Part shown: piece by piece, positions 48,548 through 61,057 of the stretch
How positions within the stretch are numbered: position 1 is the first letter of the stretch
Layout: every line of letters starts with the position of its first letter
Origin: Ophiura sarsii
Lineage: Eukaryota > Echinodermata > Ophiuroidea > Amphilepidida > Ophiuridae
Assembly: GCA_035610835.1 (NCBI GenBank)
Contig: CM069443.1
Coordinates: forward strand, 60,453,980 to 60,517,979
Direction of reading: 5' to 3'
Length of the DNA stretch: 64,000 nucleotides
Translations under genes and position numbers: made by a program
The notes under the pieces: model-generated
Seen by the model: only the letters and a program-made list of their open reading frames with translations
Told to the model about the DNA's origin: nothing
Databases searched by the model: none

Positions 48548-48574
48548 GGGGGGGGGGGGGGGGGGGGGGGGGGG
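48548..48574 (+). repeat. 27-base poly-G run
   Basis: An uninterrupted homopolymer, the longest G run in the window, in otherwise AT-rich intron. Its length may be imprecise in the assembly. Confidence 0.9.
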
Positions 48575-49505
48575 ATCCGAATTTAAACAGACCAACACCA
48601 CAGATATCTAAATCTGTGACCGACACACATGTTGATGGATACTCGTTTAAATAACCCGCCAAATGTATAAGTCATTATTTGAACAGTAGCACTTGTATTG
48701 AAGATCATGCATTGAGAACCTTTTGTGGAGTGGATTCTCTATATTATCATTCTAATTCCAATTTCGAAAATTTCAATTAAATGTTGACTTGTTATGTACA
48801 GTATTGTATTTCTATATAATACCAAATTATCCTTAAATCAATCGGCGCTGTGGTGGGTAGGAATTTGATATCAACACTCTCTAAAATTAGATTGTATACA
48901 AATTACCACCAACATAAAAAATAAAATTTGAAAAATATAAGACACATATTCTTCAATTTAAGATTATTTTTAAATTGATTTAAAAATCATCTCTAAACTA
49001 TGTCTAAAGCAACCTACACAACAGAGCTAATAATTTTATTGACAAACAATTTGACACCAAATGAAAGCTGACAGTTTTACCTCATTGGTCATTGGGTTCA
49101 TTATCGGCCACGACTTCAAATACGCAAAGCGCTTACAGCATCCAGTTAAGCCAAATCTAAATATTTGAAAAATGGGGGCCAAGTGGCATCTCACTGTTTG
49201 AGACTTTTTAGTGTACCGTCCAGTCCATCCGTCCATGGAGGCGACTACCATACTATGGATGGATAAACTGATCAGACATCAGGTGCTGACAGTTTGTGAC
49301 CACGAGCGATATTTACTGGCCATCATGGATGGATGCGATTATAACACAGATTTGGTGTCAGGATAGCCATGCTTCGAAAATCTTGGGGTCCAAATTGACA
49401 TAATTAACCAGGCATTGGTCACCAACCATTCTTTATTCGGAGTATCTTGAACGATGTGCTGCAGAGATTGTAAAGAGCCCTTTAAAGGACATCTGGAACG
49501 ATGTG

Positions 49506-49780
49506 CTGCAGAGTAAGGCTGTGACTTACACCCGGGTACTTAGTACCCGCCCGCTATTCCGGGTAGGTAATTTTTTTTACATTTTATTTTTTTTTAGTAC
49601 AAATTTGTCCCCCAAATGACTTCTATTGACCCCATTATGTGTCATTTTGGGGACAAATTTGTACTTAAACTTTTTTTTAATTCTTTTTTTTTAGTGTGTA
49701 TTTTCGGGTACCCGCCCGAAAAATAGGTCGGGTACCCAGTCACGAAACTACCCGTGCATTCACAGCCTCTTACTGCAGAG
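49506..49780. mobile_element. MITE with 8-bp duplication inserted in a minisatellite
   Basis: The element 49514-49772 begins TAAGGCTGTGACTTACACCC and ends with the inverted 'gggtacc..gtgcattcacagcctctta'. It is flanked by CTGCAGAG at 49506-49513 and 49773-49780. Repeated 'ctgcagagattgt..agagccctttaa' units on both sides show that it landed in a small tandem array (about 49450-49830). A truncated relative is at 59518-59628. Confidence 0.75.
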
Positions 49781-50140
49781 ATTGTGAAAAGCCCTTTAGC
49801 AGAGATTGTGAAGAGCCCTTTAAAAATCCAGGACACCGAAACCTCTGGACTAGTGAAACCATAAGTAATCAAACAATTCGCTTATCAATGTGCAATTTAT
49901 TCAGTATTTCAGTTCTAGGCCTTTTTTCAGAGTAAAAAGTTCTCGTATAATTTTGCCATTGGTCACTTTACATTTAATAATGAGACACGATACGATGATT
50001 AAAGAGTCATACAGGCTAATGAGAATTTCAGGTTACCCATGAGCTTACCTTTCATCATGCTTCTATCAATAACATTTCACAACAGAATTCTTTAAAAGAC
50101 ACCTTTTTTTGTTTAGAGAGATTAAACTAGTTAAAGCATT

Positions 50141-50382
50141 GTTCACACTAGGCGATATTTGCCATGCGACGTCTGTCACAGTGTGTTATATCAATTCATC
50201 GCAGGTGACGCTGGGTCAATGTAGGACGCCGGATGCGATGGTAGCCAGCGCCGTGTGGCAAAGGAGAACGTCAGCGTTAACACAATGCGTTGTTGCAGCC
50301 TGCCACAATTCAAGTTGAATACTTTTTAGCTACATTGCAACGACGCACCACAACATACAGTAATTAACGTTTAGTGTGAACA
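50141..50382. mobile_element. MITE with GTTCACACTA ends
   Basis: The left end GTTCACACTAGGCGATATTT and the inverted right end GTTCACACTAAACGTTAATT share the first ten bases and resemble each other beyond. The 242-bp interior is GC-richer than its flanks and holds no gene. Confidence 0.6.
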
Positions 50383-51288
50383 CGGGCAGGATTTGGGATT
50401 CCTGAACTTCTCAAAACATTCTCTAGGTTGATTCTTAGGGTGCCATCGTTTGTCGAAATTGGGTCATGCGTGTTTCAAGATAGCGGCAGAGTCAACATGG
50501 AAGTGAAAATCTGTGGCGAAAATCAAATTTTAGCGACCATACATAATAAACCCATTTCGGGTTTCGGGCAGGTAATTTTTGTTCCTGGGACTAAAGATTT
50601 TCGGGCGAAACTTGATGTCGGCTAGGAACTGTCGGCCAAACAAGTCAGCAGCTATTTGCGTCCCTTTAAAACAGACCTTTAAATATCGAGGAAGTATGTT
50701 TGGCAAGCGGCCGAAATATCTGTCTGATCCATTGTGATTTAATTGCTCATCCTATATGAAGGTCAAACCATGTATAAATGTTTCACAACTAAACCAACTA
50801 ATCACCGATGATATATGTAGTAATAATGTATGCTATGATACCAATGTGGCCCATCTGTTGTTCAATGATTGTTCTACGTTAAAACCTTTTTTTGACCAGC
50901 CAATGAATATGTTGATAGAATTTTAAATTTGAATCCAAAATGAATGTATGATCATTTGCTCTCTTTAAGTAGTTCCTCAGTGTTTAAATCATTTTAACTG
51001 TCAAAATATTTCGAAGATTTTGTTTTTTGATAAATCCAGTGTCCAAAACAAGATTTTGAACGAAAAACCCCAGAAAATAGATGTACACTGTACACTCTAA
51101 TCCTAACACTTTTGGGATGGAAATGTTGAAAAAACTTTCCGGAGGTGGAAATGGGGGAAAATTAAGCGGGGAAAACCGAACTTGCTGGCGACAGGATTTG
51201 TCCCTGGGTCCTCCAGCATCACTCGGACAGGGGGTCACGCGAGATACAGTATTGCAACATGTCCCCACTAACCATAACTTGTATGGTT

Positions 51289-51600
51289 ATGCACTTCAAT
51301 TGCAACCCAGCCTCGGGAGACCTGGGACATGGAGGGAACCATGCAGGGACTGTAGCGGGGACATTCAAAAAGCGTTGCCCGGCTATACAGGGGTGTGTAC
51401 CAGGGAGGTAGCGGGATGTACATCACTGAAAACAACGAAAACAACTTTGTCCCGGCTAAGGGGGCTGGGATTGTAATGGTGACATACAATTTGTCCCAAC
51501 TTTAAGAGGGATGAGACTGTTGCGACCATACACGACAGTACCGGGGACATCCCCCCATTCCCGGGTCCCCCGGGGCCGGGGTTGCAATTGATAAGTGCAT
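51289..51600. mobile_element. GC-rich MITE
   Basis: The left end ATGCACTTCAATTGCAACCC matches the inverted right end ATGCACTTATCAATTGCAAC with a small gap, and similarity continues through the GC-rich 'gggagacctggg' block. The 312-bp element and the segment just left of it (51180-51260) form the main GC-rich island of the intron, which explains the long chance frames there. Confidence 0.7.
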
Positions 51601-52904
51601 TATAGAATAAGAGCAACCGCAAGTGATCGTAATGGCTGTATCACTTGGCTCACCATCACACAATGTTGTAACACCATTCATAGCCATATATCCGGTAGTA
51701 ATTGGCCACACATTATGCAGAGGACATGGAAGGCTTTCTTGCATACAGGAAATCTAGAGGTTATTTTTGTGCTCGGAATTGTTCACATTACTTGTATGCC
51801 AAATGTGACCCGTCACATCAAAACGTACCTCTTGAAGTCTTTAATCCATGCACAAATCAAGCTTTAAATTGATACCTCATAGTTGAAATTTATCCTTAAA
51901 AGAATCAGGAAATATGATGAATAGAAAGAAACTAAGCATTTCTTTTAATTTCTTTATATTTTTCAAGACAATTTACTTTGAACATAAATGTATCTAGAAT
52001 CCATAAATGTATCTGAAAAATTGTGAATTTTACCCAATGAAATTGCTGCATATAATATTTGAAATTTGGATGTCTGCATAGCAATATCAATTAAATGTGT
52101 TTGTGATACCGTAACGTCACAATGCGTGGAACGTGTACATGGCTAGATACTCATTGTTCTATTGATTGTACAAGGGTTCAAATGTCAATTGGAAGATCCT
52201 CCTATCTCATACCTGCATGGAGCCGGTGTATTTATCTTTGATCAAGTCTTTCCTGCCCACTGCAATTGTAAAGCCAGAGAGTTGATGGCATTCGTGACTC
52301 TCATCACAAAGCAATTGCTGTTGTGTTTGTTTACAGAGTCTTCAAAATCGACATCATCGTTAATTACCCTGGGACGTGATTGATGCAAATTGGATGTTCA
52401 CGAGACACACATTGCCAATTCTTGAATGGTTAGAATAAGATGTATTATGGTAACGAATACCCCGACCCTGTTCTACAGGTTTTTGGACATCTCAAGTAGG
52501 GGTTGGCCTGCTGGGGTGGTGGTGGCCTGTCGAGTGGTGGTCTGTCGGGCGGTGGTGTGTTTTAGGGAAGGGGGGGGGGGGGGTGTTCAACAATTTGTGA
52601 AAATTTCAAAATTTGTAGAAAAATGTGTAAGCTGTAAGCACCTTCACCAGAGGCAAATTTGTATATTCTTTGAATTTCAAATTTGATGCATTTCCATCTA
52701 TAATTTATCTTTTTGTATGAATGTTCTATGTCTGCCACCTTGCTCATCAGAAATTTGTAAATTGTATATTGCTAGCTGATCTTGATCCCTAGAAAAATAC
52801 TAAACTTGACAAATGGCAGCCATTGTTGATATAACGTAACCAATAACGCACCTTGACATTCTATTCCTGTCGCCAGATTGAGCGACATACCAGGTATTGG
52901 CTTA

Positions 52905-53075
52905 AATTCTACTCGCACTTCCAACACAATTTATTGGGCCGGGTAAGTTCATGCGAAATGAAAACTGGGTTATGTCGATATATCATATAATATGGTCAGC
53001 TCGAATTTTACTCGCATTTCCAACACAATTTATTGGGCTGGGCAAGTTCATGTGAAATGAAAACTGGGTTATATG
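52905..53075. repeat. Two-unit tandem repeat, 99-bp period
   Basis: Roughly 72-bp blocks at 52905-52976 and 53004-53075 share 'cttccaacacaatttattgg' or a close variant and 'gaaatgaaaactgggttat'. Differences are mostly C/T. Confidence 0.85.
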
Positions 53076-53253
53076 GCACTGGCAGAGAGGGCCGAGCTAG
53101 TTATATGCATTCCGGGAGTAAGGTTGCGCGACTCCCTACTAAGCTCAACTTTTACGTACTTGGCATACACAGCTTTAGGTATTAAAAATTTTAAACTCAA
53201 GTATTTGATTCATACCCATTCTGTCCTAGGTTTTTGCAAGGTAACTTGTAAAC

Positions 53254-53702
53254 AGTTGTGTCCCGGGGGAAGCACTCAACTTTTTTTGGGGTAAGGGTGT
53301 GCTGCCCAGGGTCTCAAAAAAAGGGGGGGCGGGGGCTAAAGAACTGAACTGAGTGGATTTTATGACGAAAAATAGGATCTTACTCTTAGGAACTGATTTT
53401 TTCAAAAAAGTAGGTCTTGAGAACTGGCCTATAGTTCAATTTTGATAAGCAAGAACGCAACATTTTGATTTATTTGTGTTTTTTTGGTTTTAGAACGCAA
53501 AATGTTCAAAGCATTTGGGCTTTGGAATGCAAAATTTCGCGATTTTTTAAATGTCAATAAAATTGGGGTCTTAAGAACTGATGCAGGCTCAAAGGGGGGT
53601 CATAAGAGCTAGCAGTCGAGGGTAAAAAAGGGGGTCTTCAGCGCGGCACATACCTATACTCTTTTCCAATGTCAGTGCCCCCCCCCCCCCCTGGAGTTGT
53701 GT
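53254..53702. mobile_element. hAT-like MITE with 8-bp target duplication (copy B, inverted)
   Basis: The body (53262-53694) is an inverted, diverged copy of 2572-2976, framed by AGTTGTGT at 53254-53261 and 53695-53702. Shared internal words include 'gaactgatgcaggctcaaa' and 'aactgaactgagtggatttt'. The independent duplication confirms the element boundaries and its mobility. Confidence 0.85.
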
Positions 53703-53954
53703 AGGTTTTGATATTTATGCATGGATAGTTGCAACCCCTTATAAAAATCTATGAGAGTGTGCATTTAGTAGATTTTGTGGCCAAATTTTCTTCCAAATCA
53801 ATAGACATCCCTTCCTGCAACATTGAATTCAATCCTAGATTAAGTGAATCAATAATAGTGTTTCTATGGCCTACAAATGAAAATACTCCACTTCACAAAT
53901 GACTCAATTGCCTTATAATGTTCATAGACAAGACTGTGGAATGTAATAAGATTA

Positions 53955-56594
53955 TAGTCGGGCGGCGGCTCCCATAGACACTGTACTTAAGCGTGGCACC
54001 CCCTCTTGCTCACGATGTAAACGTAACCAAAACAAGTTCAATGAATTTTATAATTATTATCAGGAATCGCTAGGGGTGTGAGATTTGTTGTAGTGTCATA
54101 TTTTCCAAGAAATGATCATTCTAAGCAGGTTATTTTTAAAAATAAATTCGCTGAATATAGTACATTGCTATAATATGACATCGATCCATTGACTACGGAA
54201 AAATCAATGTATTTTCACAGTGGCGTTGCCATCCACAATTAACGTCACTAACCTTAGCTGTACACAAAATTCCTTTTTAGTTTGCGTCTAATGTATTTTG
54301 TATAGGCCAATGTTAAAATGTTGCAATAAACAACATTAAAAGTCCGCAATCTAGCTGAAATAATTATCGTATATAATATACATATATACAATTTATTTGA
54401 GACCATACATATATTTTTAAGACCTTTTGATAGAAAGATATGTGTAGGGGTTCGTCATAGTATTTTCATATTTTAATCACACTCCTTCCTAATCTCAAAA
54501 TTGAATCATCACGATAAATAAAAACGACACTACTATTAAATGTTCGTCTTGATATAAAAACATCGTTTATTTATTTAACTAATATCAATCCTAATGATTC
54601 AAATGAATACTCGATATAATAATAATACAAGGCAGTCAAATTAATTCATGACATAACAATGTTAAAAAGGGTAAATTATATAAATTATATAATATTATAA
54701 ATTATATTGCACAGATAAATGAGAGTGTGTGAGTCACCTCAATCATTATTTCATTATACTGTAAAGCTTCAAGTGAAACTGTTTTTGGTAATATTGCATT
54801 AGTTACATACACATACTACACAATGATTGATTATTAATATCAATAATTCAAAAATCATATTTCAAACTTATACCGTATTTTGAGTGACTTCTTCAAAATT
54901 CAGTAAATATTCTATAATTATTGTACAAACGATCAACCTCGATTTGAATGAAATAAAATACCCCTGCTAATTCAGTCGTGATCATTATTTTACATTGAAG
55001 CTATTTAAGGGCGGTATTTCGCGATACAATTGTTTGCTTTTTTGATATTGGCTGCGTAACATAACATGAACAGGACGATGCCTTTTTCAAATATTTTAAT
55101 TTCATGGTTATAGATGGGGACGTGGGTCACACAAAACCTGGTCTCTAAGAAATATATTACCAACATATCGGGCATTGTAAATGCTTTAACAAACAATATT
55201 GAAGAATTTCATAAAAAAATATGAACGAGGCGACGAGAAACTACTTTATTTTATTATTATGATTAATTGGCCTTTTAACACTTTTCACGAGGTATGTTTG
55301 TACTTATTTCCATGCATTTCACATGATGATTCCAAATATGGTTATGAAATTTAACAATGTTGACATTTTTAAACAGATTGAGACATTTTGGAATGTCGTC
55401 TGCAGACGCCTGCCGCGTGGAAAGTGTTTATAAGGCAAATTAATAATAAAATAAAGTAGTTTCTCAAATGCATATAAATTTGAAGATGTAGGCCTTATAA
55501 TACCTACTTCTCTATCCATTTATATGCATTTTTCCTATACTAATCTTTAAACATTAATATTATTGCATACTTAATATAGTCCCTAAAATATAAACAAATT
55601 CTTGTTATTTATGCCCTCGTTCTTCTCATAAACGATTTATTTGTGTGATTTTTATAAAAAACAAAAATGACTTGCTAGTCCGTATGATTTAACTTACAAT
55701 GCAATATTACTAATAATTGCTTGCATTATACTGGCCTCAATCCTAGATAGATATGATATATGTATTCGATTTACCTCTTTAGTTCGTCTTGATCAACCGT
55801 TGAGTATATTAATAGGCCTACACCGGCGCCAGTAGTACCATAGAATACGGTCTGCGTCGTGTCCTTTTAAGAGATGTGCACGTTAGTTTCATGATCACCC
55901 TGTACCATTATGATCATTGTATCATTGTGATATTCATTGTGATATCTATTGTGATATCAATGTACCCATTTAATAACAGCTGGTACAGGTAGTATTCTGA
56001 TACAGTAGTGAATCTTATTTTCTGTAGCTTTTCTCTTTCACGAATAACTAATCAGCAGATTAGGAGGGAGTGTGATTAAATGAAATACGAGGAAGAACCT
56101 CTCCACATATCTTTTTATCTAAAGGTCTTAAAAATATATGAATAGTCTCAAATAAATTGTATATATGTATATTATGCACGATAATTATTTCAGCTAGATT
56201 TTTTGACTTTTAATGTTGTTTATTGAAACATTTTAACATTGGCCTATACAAAATACATTAGACGCAAACTAAAAAGGAATTTTGTGTACAGCTAAGGTTA
56301 GTGACGTTAATTGTGGATGGCAACGCCACTGTGAAAATACATTGATTTTTCCGTAGTCAATGGATCGATGTCATATTATAGCAATGTACTATATTCAGCG
56401 AATTTATTTTTAAAAATAACCTGCTTAGAATGATCATTTCTTGGAAAATATGACACTACAACAAATCTCACACCCCTAGCGATTCCTGATAATAATTATA
56501 AAATTCATTGAACTTGTTTTGGTTACGTTTACATCGTGAGCAAGAGGGGGTGCCACGCTTAAGTACAGTGTCTATGGGAGCCGCCGCCCGACTA
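53955..56594. mobile_element. 2.64-kb element with ~540-bp terminal inverted repeats
   Basis: The left arm (53955-54495) and right arm (56057-56594) are near-identical inverted copies over about 540 bp. Both begin TAGTCGGGCGGCGGCTCCC from the outside. TTA occurs directly outside each end (53952-53954 and 56595-56597) and may be a 3-bp target duplication. The 1.56-kb centre is AT-rich, has no long open frame, and contains the dispersed repeat at 55312-55436. It resembles a foldback-type non-autonomous DNA element; no family is assigned. Confidence 0.88.
55312..55436. repeat. Dispersed repeat inside the giant-TIR element
   Basis: Inverted counterpart of 34464-34592, including 'gtcgtctgcagacgcctgcc'. 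It is either an insertion into the element core or sequence the element captured. Confidence 0.7.
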
Positions 56595-56676
56595 TTAGTG
56601 TGTGTATAGTTACATGGTCCACTGAGTTTGGGACTTAACAATTCTTTCAGTTGGTCACTTGAAGTACCTGAGTATA

Positions 56677-56881
56677 CTGTAAAAGTGGAAATGTTTGTGC
56701 TACATTTATTTTCGTGCTTAAATTATCAGCAAGCATAAAAATAAAAATGAGCGAATATATTCATTTTTTGTATGTAGGGGGTATGTAAGGAATCGCAAAA
56801 TTGCAAAATTAAAAACAAGCAAAATTGTTCAAAATGTGCAAAGCGCACAAAATTACACGCGTGAACATTTCCACTTTTACA
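56677..56881. mobile_element. MITE, CTGTAAAAGTGGAA family (full copy)
   Basis: Begins CTGTAAAAGTGGAAATGTTT and ends with the inverted GAACATTTCCACTTTTAC, about 205 bp. It lies just outside the right end of the giant-TIR element. Confidence 0.75.
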
Positions 56882-57553
56882 ATATTGTATGGGATGGTGA
56901 TGGTGTTGTACACGGCCCACTGTCCTCGAATTAAGCAAACTGGATGTATAAAGTGGACCAGGAAATAACAGAAGCTCCTGGTCCTATACTTTGCTGTACA
57001 AAATTTGAAAACACCCAGGAGCTAAAACTTAGGAACAGGTCTAAAGAAAAACCCCAGCATCCACTTAATTTAAGGCTTGCTTTCGGACCACTTCCCTTTG
57101 GCCAATTGAGCTAATTGAACGGAGTGGTTTAAATGATTTAGGTTAATTGAAATTTGGACCATTAATTAACTCAATTGGTATGTATTTTTTGAATAAAATT
57201 TTGAATTTAATTGGTATGTATTCAAATTTTGAATTCTGACATTTGGAATGAATATTGGGTTTGAGTGGAGTGGGATGAAGGGAGGGAAAGTACAGGTGTT
57301 GAGGAGGAGGAGACTTAAGCAGGGAGAGGAGAAAGTGAGGAATTTATAGGGAGGAAGATGTTCAGAATTTTCAAGCTTTGTTTATTTTATTTTTAATTAT
57401 CATTAGATATATATCAATAATAATCATGTGTTTTTATTTGTCTTATTCAATATTAAACCAAGTTAAGCAATAAAATGATTCTATAAATATTATAACGATT
57501 GTGTGTTAGTTTTGCTTTTGCTCAACCTTTGAGCTGAACCATGCTGTACCCAC

Positions 57554-57710
57554 CTTGGAGCATACTCCTGTACGCTGTGTCTGTGATAGCGTAGACATGG
57601 GGCGGTACTTCATGTCGTTTCTTTCCCTTGTACAACTCGATTACCTTGTCAGAATAGATAGGCAGTTTCTTGTAAGGGTTTACTACTACGCAGAATAGGC
57701 CGGAATAGGT
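57554..57710 (-). CDS. MYH9/10/14: Non-muscle myosin II heavy chain, coding exon 2
   Basis: The 157-nt exon encodes [20 protein letters not shown] and continues through '[20 protein letters not shown]' to 'YRSMLQ' plus one base of the next Asp codon. This is the conserved first part of the myosin catalytic domain leading to the nucleotide pocket, including the NPYK purine-binding motif. The acceptor is attacag above 57710 and the donor is gtgggt below 57554. Phase 0 at the start and phase 1 at the end fit exon 1 and the 28-nt microexon exactly. The length equals the matching vertebrate MYH9 exon as I recall it. Confidence 0.97.
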
Positions 57711-59517
57711 CTGTAATAGGCAAACAAAACAATCCACATAAAATTTTAAGTTAGTAATGGGTTATATTGAGACATAAGGCACAAAAAAGGTCTGTCTCAC
57801 ATACATTTGGGAAAATAGCTGTGATATGTGGTTGTTGGGTTTTTTTATTGAAAAATAGCTAGATGCTAAAAATGCGGATGCTCTTTTTTAATTGTGTATT
57901 TGGCCCCCTCCCCCTTCTAACCTTGTTTAGTTTTGAATGAAAAATGATGGTTTTGACATTTGAATAGGAAATGTGTAAACAATGAAAAGCGCAAAATAGC
58001 CACAAATTTGTGTTAATTTTTAACACATAATGGCATTTATTTTGTGCACACCTTTAGCCCCCAAAAGCACTTTTCCCAAATCAGGCAACACATTATTAAT
58101 GTTTTTAAATAAGCACTAATTCCCTGTCCCTCCCTATGGTATGTAAGGCTCAATGCCAAATGTTATCATTGAGCTTTCCAAGAAGTTACCACCCACCCCA
58201 AGTTCAATTCAATTAATTCATCAGACTAAGGGGATTCTTTTCAATTAGAACACCTTCATTGCTGGCTGTATACAATGAACGTCATAACCTCTAGCTGATC
58301 TGTAATTATGAGGCCATTCAATAATAATACCCCACACAGCGAGGTACAAGCATTGAATTGAATAATATACGAAAAACCCAATGACATATGGTGGCATATT
58401 TAATGATTCTATAGAATGCATCCTTATGTACTGCATCACTTAAGGTCACCTGCAACGTGACACTTTACCAAACATACCAATCTCAACACCTAACCACAAT
58501 TCAAATTTTGGCTACACATTTATATAGTGTTTGTCATAATTTGACATTTGATGCAATTTGAAATTTTACACACATACAATATACATGCACACGCTGTCTG
58601 CTGCGGTGACTGTGAGTGATTCCAAGCAGCCACCGGAAAAAGCGGGCTAGCCCCCTGTATAGGGCCCACCACTTTACGAAGCATGAGTCACCCGATTGTA
58701 TGACTGTATCAACAATTCTGTAAGACGCTAGTAGTGTTGCCAGGTTGAAATGCTAAAATTAAGCGATTCATCATTTGTGTGAATGTCAAAATGTGTTTTT
58801 CCACCTTTTTTGCATAGCAGATATTTTCATTCATGAGTTTTAAAAGCAGGAAGTAAAGTACACAATTGTTTTGCATTGTAGTTTCTTCCAATCTATATGC
58901 ACCATATCTTAAATACAATTTTGTGATGTTAATTCTGCAAATTCAATTCGCAAAATTCACAAATATAAAAACCTTCAATTGATCTAATTGAAATAATTAA
59001 ACTATTCATACAGTTGCTATAACTTGCTAATATGTCAAAATAGTATACAATTTATTTCTAAAGCAACATCTAAATTCATTATGTACATTTTGTTTAGTAT
59101 TAAATATGGCAATAGAAGTGTTGCCATGATATAACATAACGTCATAAGACATATTTGTATAATTTATTTTGATTTTTAAAAATTATTGTGAAATTCAAGT
59201 TAAAAAAAACTGCTTCAGTTCGTATGCATGTGACTTGGTAATAAAAGATGGATGGTTCGTGTATTGAAAATGTATGTCTGACGTAATCAACCAAGCCTAT
59301 AGATATAGTGAGCACGGTATACTGCATGAATGAGTAGCTGAGAGTCGGGGCTACGTGAGTGGGCTGACGGGCCAACGATTTAGTTGGTGTTTTCTCTTCC
59401 AAAAGTGTGATCCTGGTTAAAAACCCTGTTAGGGGTTAGGGTTAATAATTACCAAGATAGAGGTTACATGGACATGTAATGGTATGGGGTCACATGAGCG
59501 GTCACTCATGTCATTTA

Positions 59518-59628
59518 CGTGACAAATTTGTACTCCCGATTTATTTTAATTTTAATTTTTTTGGAGTGGGGGGGGGTGGGGGGTAGGTACGTTTCGGTAC
59601 AAAACTGCCTGTGCATTCACAGCCCTAC
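59518..59628. mobile_element. Truncated relative of the MITE at 49514-49772
   Basis: Shares 'gtgacaaatttgtac' and the end 'actgcctgtgcattcacagcc', with a G-rich replacement in the middle. Only one terminal repeat is recognisable. Confidence 0.5.
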
Positions 59629-60837
59629 CCTATGTGGTACTAATTTCTCCCCGTCAGATATGGGTGGCGCATTGAGCCAGAGTGATTGATTGAGATCCCC
59701 TGTCTTAGAGGGAATTGTAAAACTAAAATTAAGGAGAGGGAAAATGAGCCGGCAACCATCTAGATAGAATGCATACTCGCACATGATAGTATAATGCCAT
59801 GTGTATGTAATGTATGCGTTTAACTTTAACATGAACGAAACACCGAGGCATTACATGCAATGCATGGGTTAAGAAAGAGATGAAAAAAGGTCGCAAGTCA
59901 TTCCTATGTATTGCCGAGAACAAATTCAATAATAAGAAGATGGATGCTGAAATTGCTCATGGTTTTAGTATAGGCTATAGGGCAATGACTTGAGTGTTTT
60001 GATAAATATCCCAAACGAAAAGCATAGAAATGCAGCCAATATTATAATAAAATATGTTGCATGTTCACTGATGACTGCAAGTGTTTTTACTTTGGAGGTA
60101 CAATTATACACAATCAATTAAATATTGTTAGTTTAAATGGTGCAAACCTATAAAACCCAAATTAATTAATTCAAACTATTCTCTGGGAAAACGAGATTCA
60201 AAGCTTACATGGCCAATTTTTAAATTAACAACCCAATTATTACTATGTCGAGTAATTTTAAGCTACAAGACCAATTAGTAATTACCCACCCCTCCCTCAG
60301 TCAATACTCAATCCACTGACCACTCCTAATGACAAATTATAAAGTAGGGTAGGACAACACCCCCTGTCAATACTTCTACTGTTTCATTAAAAGGTAACAG
60401 TCCATTTGAAGAAATTAAACATTAAATAAAAGTGTACCAAAGACCGTCTTTGAATGTATGCAAAAATATAGTTGTTTTACTTTTGATTTCAGGACCCTGG
60501 ACTTACAAACTTGCTGTCTTGTATCATATCATAGATCCTCAATGGATCTACGCTTGAACGCAATTCTAGCTTATAATATTAAGGTTTGCATCATTTCTCA
60601 TATTTCCTGTGACCTTGAAGTGCATCAAATGAGTGACAATAAATTACTTGGATGCACCGATACAGGCACATGTGCATGTGAGTGTGACCCAGCATTTTAG
60701 GCAATCACCATTTTAAGCATTCAAAAATATATTTTCACCAACAACCAAAAGTGGCACAATCATTTTTCATGACTTCAGAAGCAGAAGCTCTACGTTTGAA
60801 GCATGTACCGCATCCAATGACTCTCTAGTATTGTCTT

Positions 60838-61057
60838 AACCCGAACCCCCGAGGCACCTTTTCCAAAGATTTTTTTTTCGCGGCCAAAAAGTGAGAGGGA
60901 AAGGTCCACCACGTACACGGGGCAGGCTCAAACCCCAGACCTCTGGGTTCAGAGGCCAGCAATCTACCGCTAGTCTGATGGAGGTCAACCATACTCGTCT
61001 CAGTATACTTTGCCAAGTATAGCCAGAGGCCATTATTTCATCAAAAAACGGCCATGC
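60838..61057 (-). mobile_element. tRNA-derived SINE (copy 2), interrupted
   Basis: On the minus strand, an A-box-like CTAGCGGTAGATT lies near 60961-60973 and a B-box-like GGTTTGAGCC at 60925-60934. The shared flank 'ggccattatttcatc' is at 61028-61042. It is the same family as 15412-15690. The body is cut at 61057 by the MITE that follows. Confidence 0.65.

Larger units (their letters stand above)
24905..57553 (-). other. Myosin intron 2 (32.6 kb)
   Basis: A very long intron between exon 2 and the microexon, filled mainly with the transposons listed individually. Within it, the stretches 29730-30349, 30565-33234, 33971-34463, 34593-38049, 39085-39893, 39943-41804, 42162-43823, 43880-46334, 46741-47835, 48407-49440, 49781-50140, 50383-51288, 51601-52904 and 56882-57553 hold no gene I can support. 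Only chance frames, short homopolymer runs and purine-rich patches (37900-37945 and 57250-57355) were seen there. Confidence 0.85.

Noticed and set aside
51081..51476. 131-codon plus-strand frame and several overlapping minus-strand frames
   Set aside because: They lie in a GC-rich MITE and its flank, where stops are rare by composition. No protein-like motif was seen.
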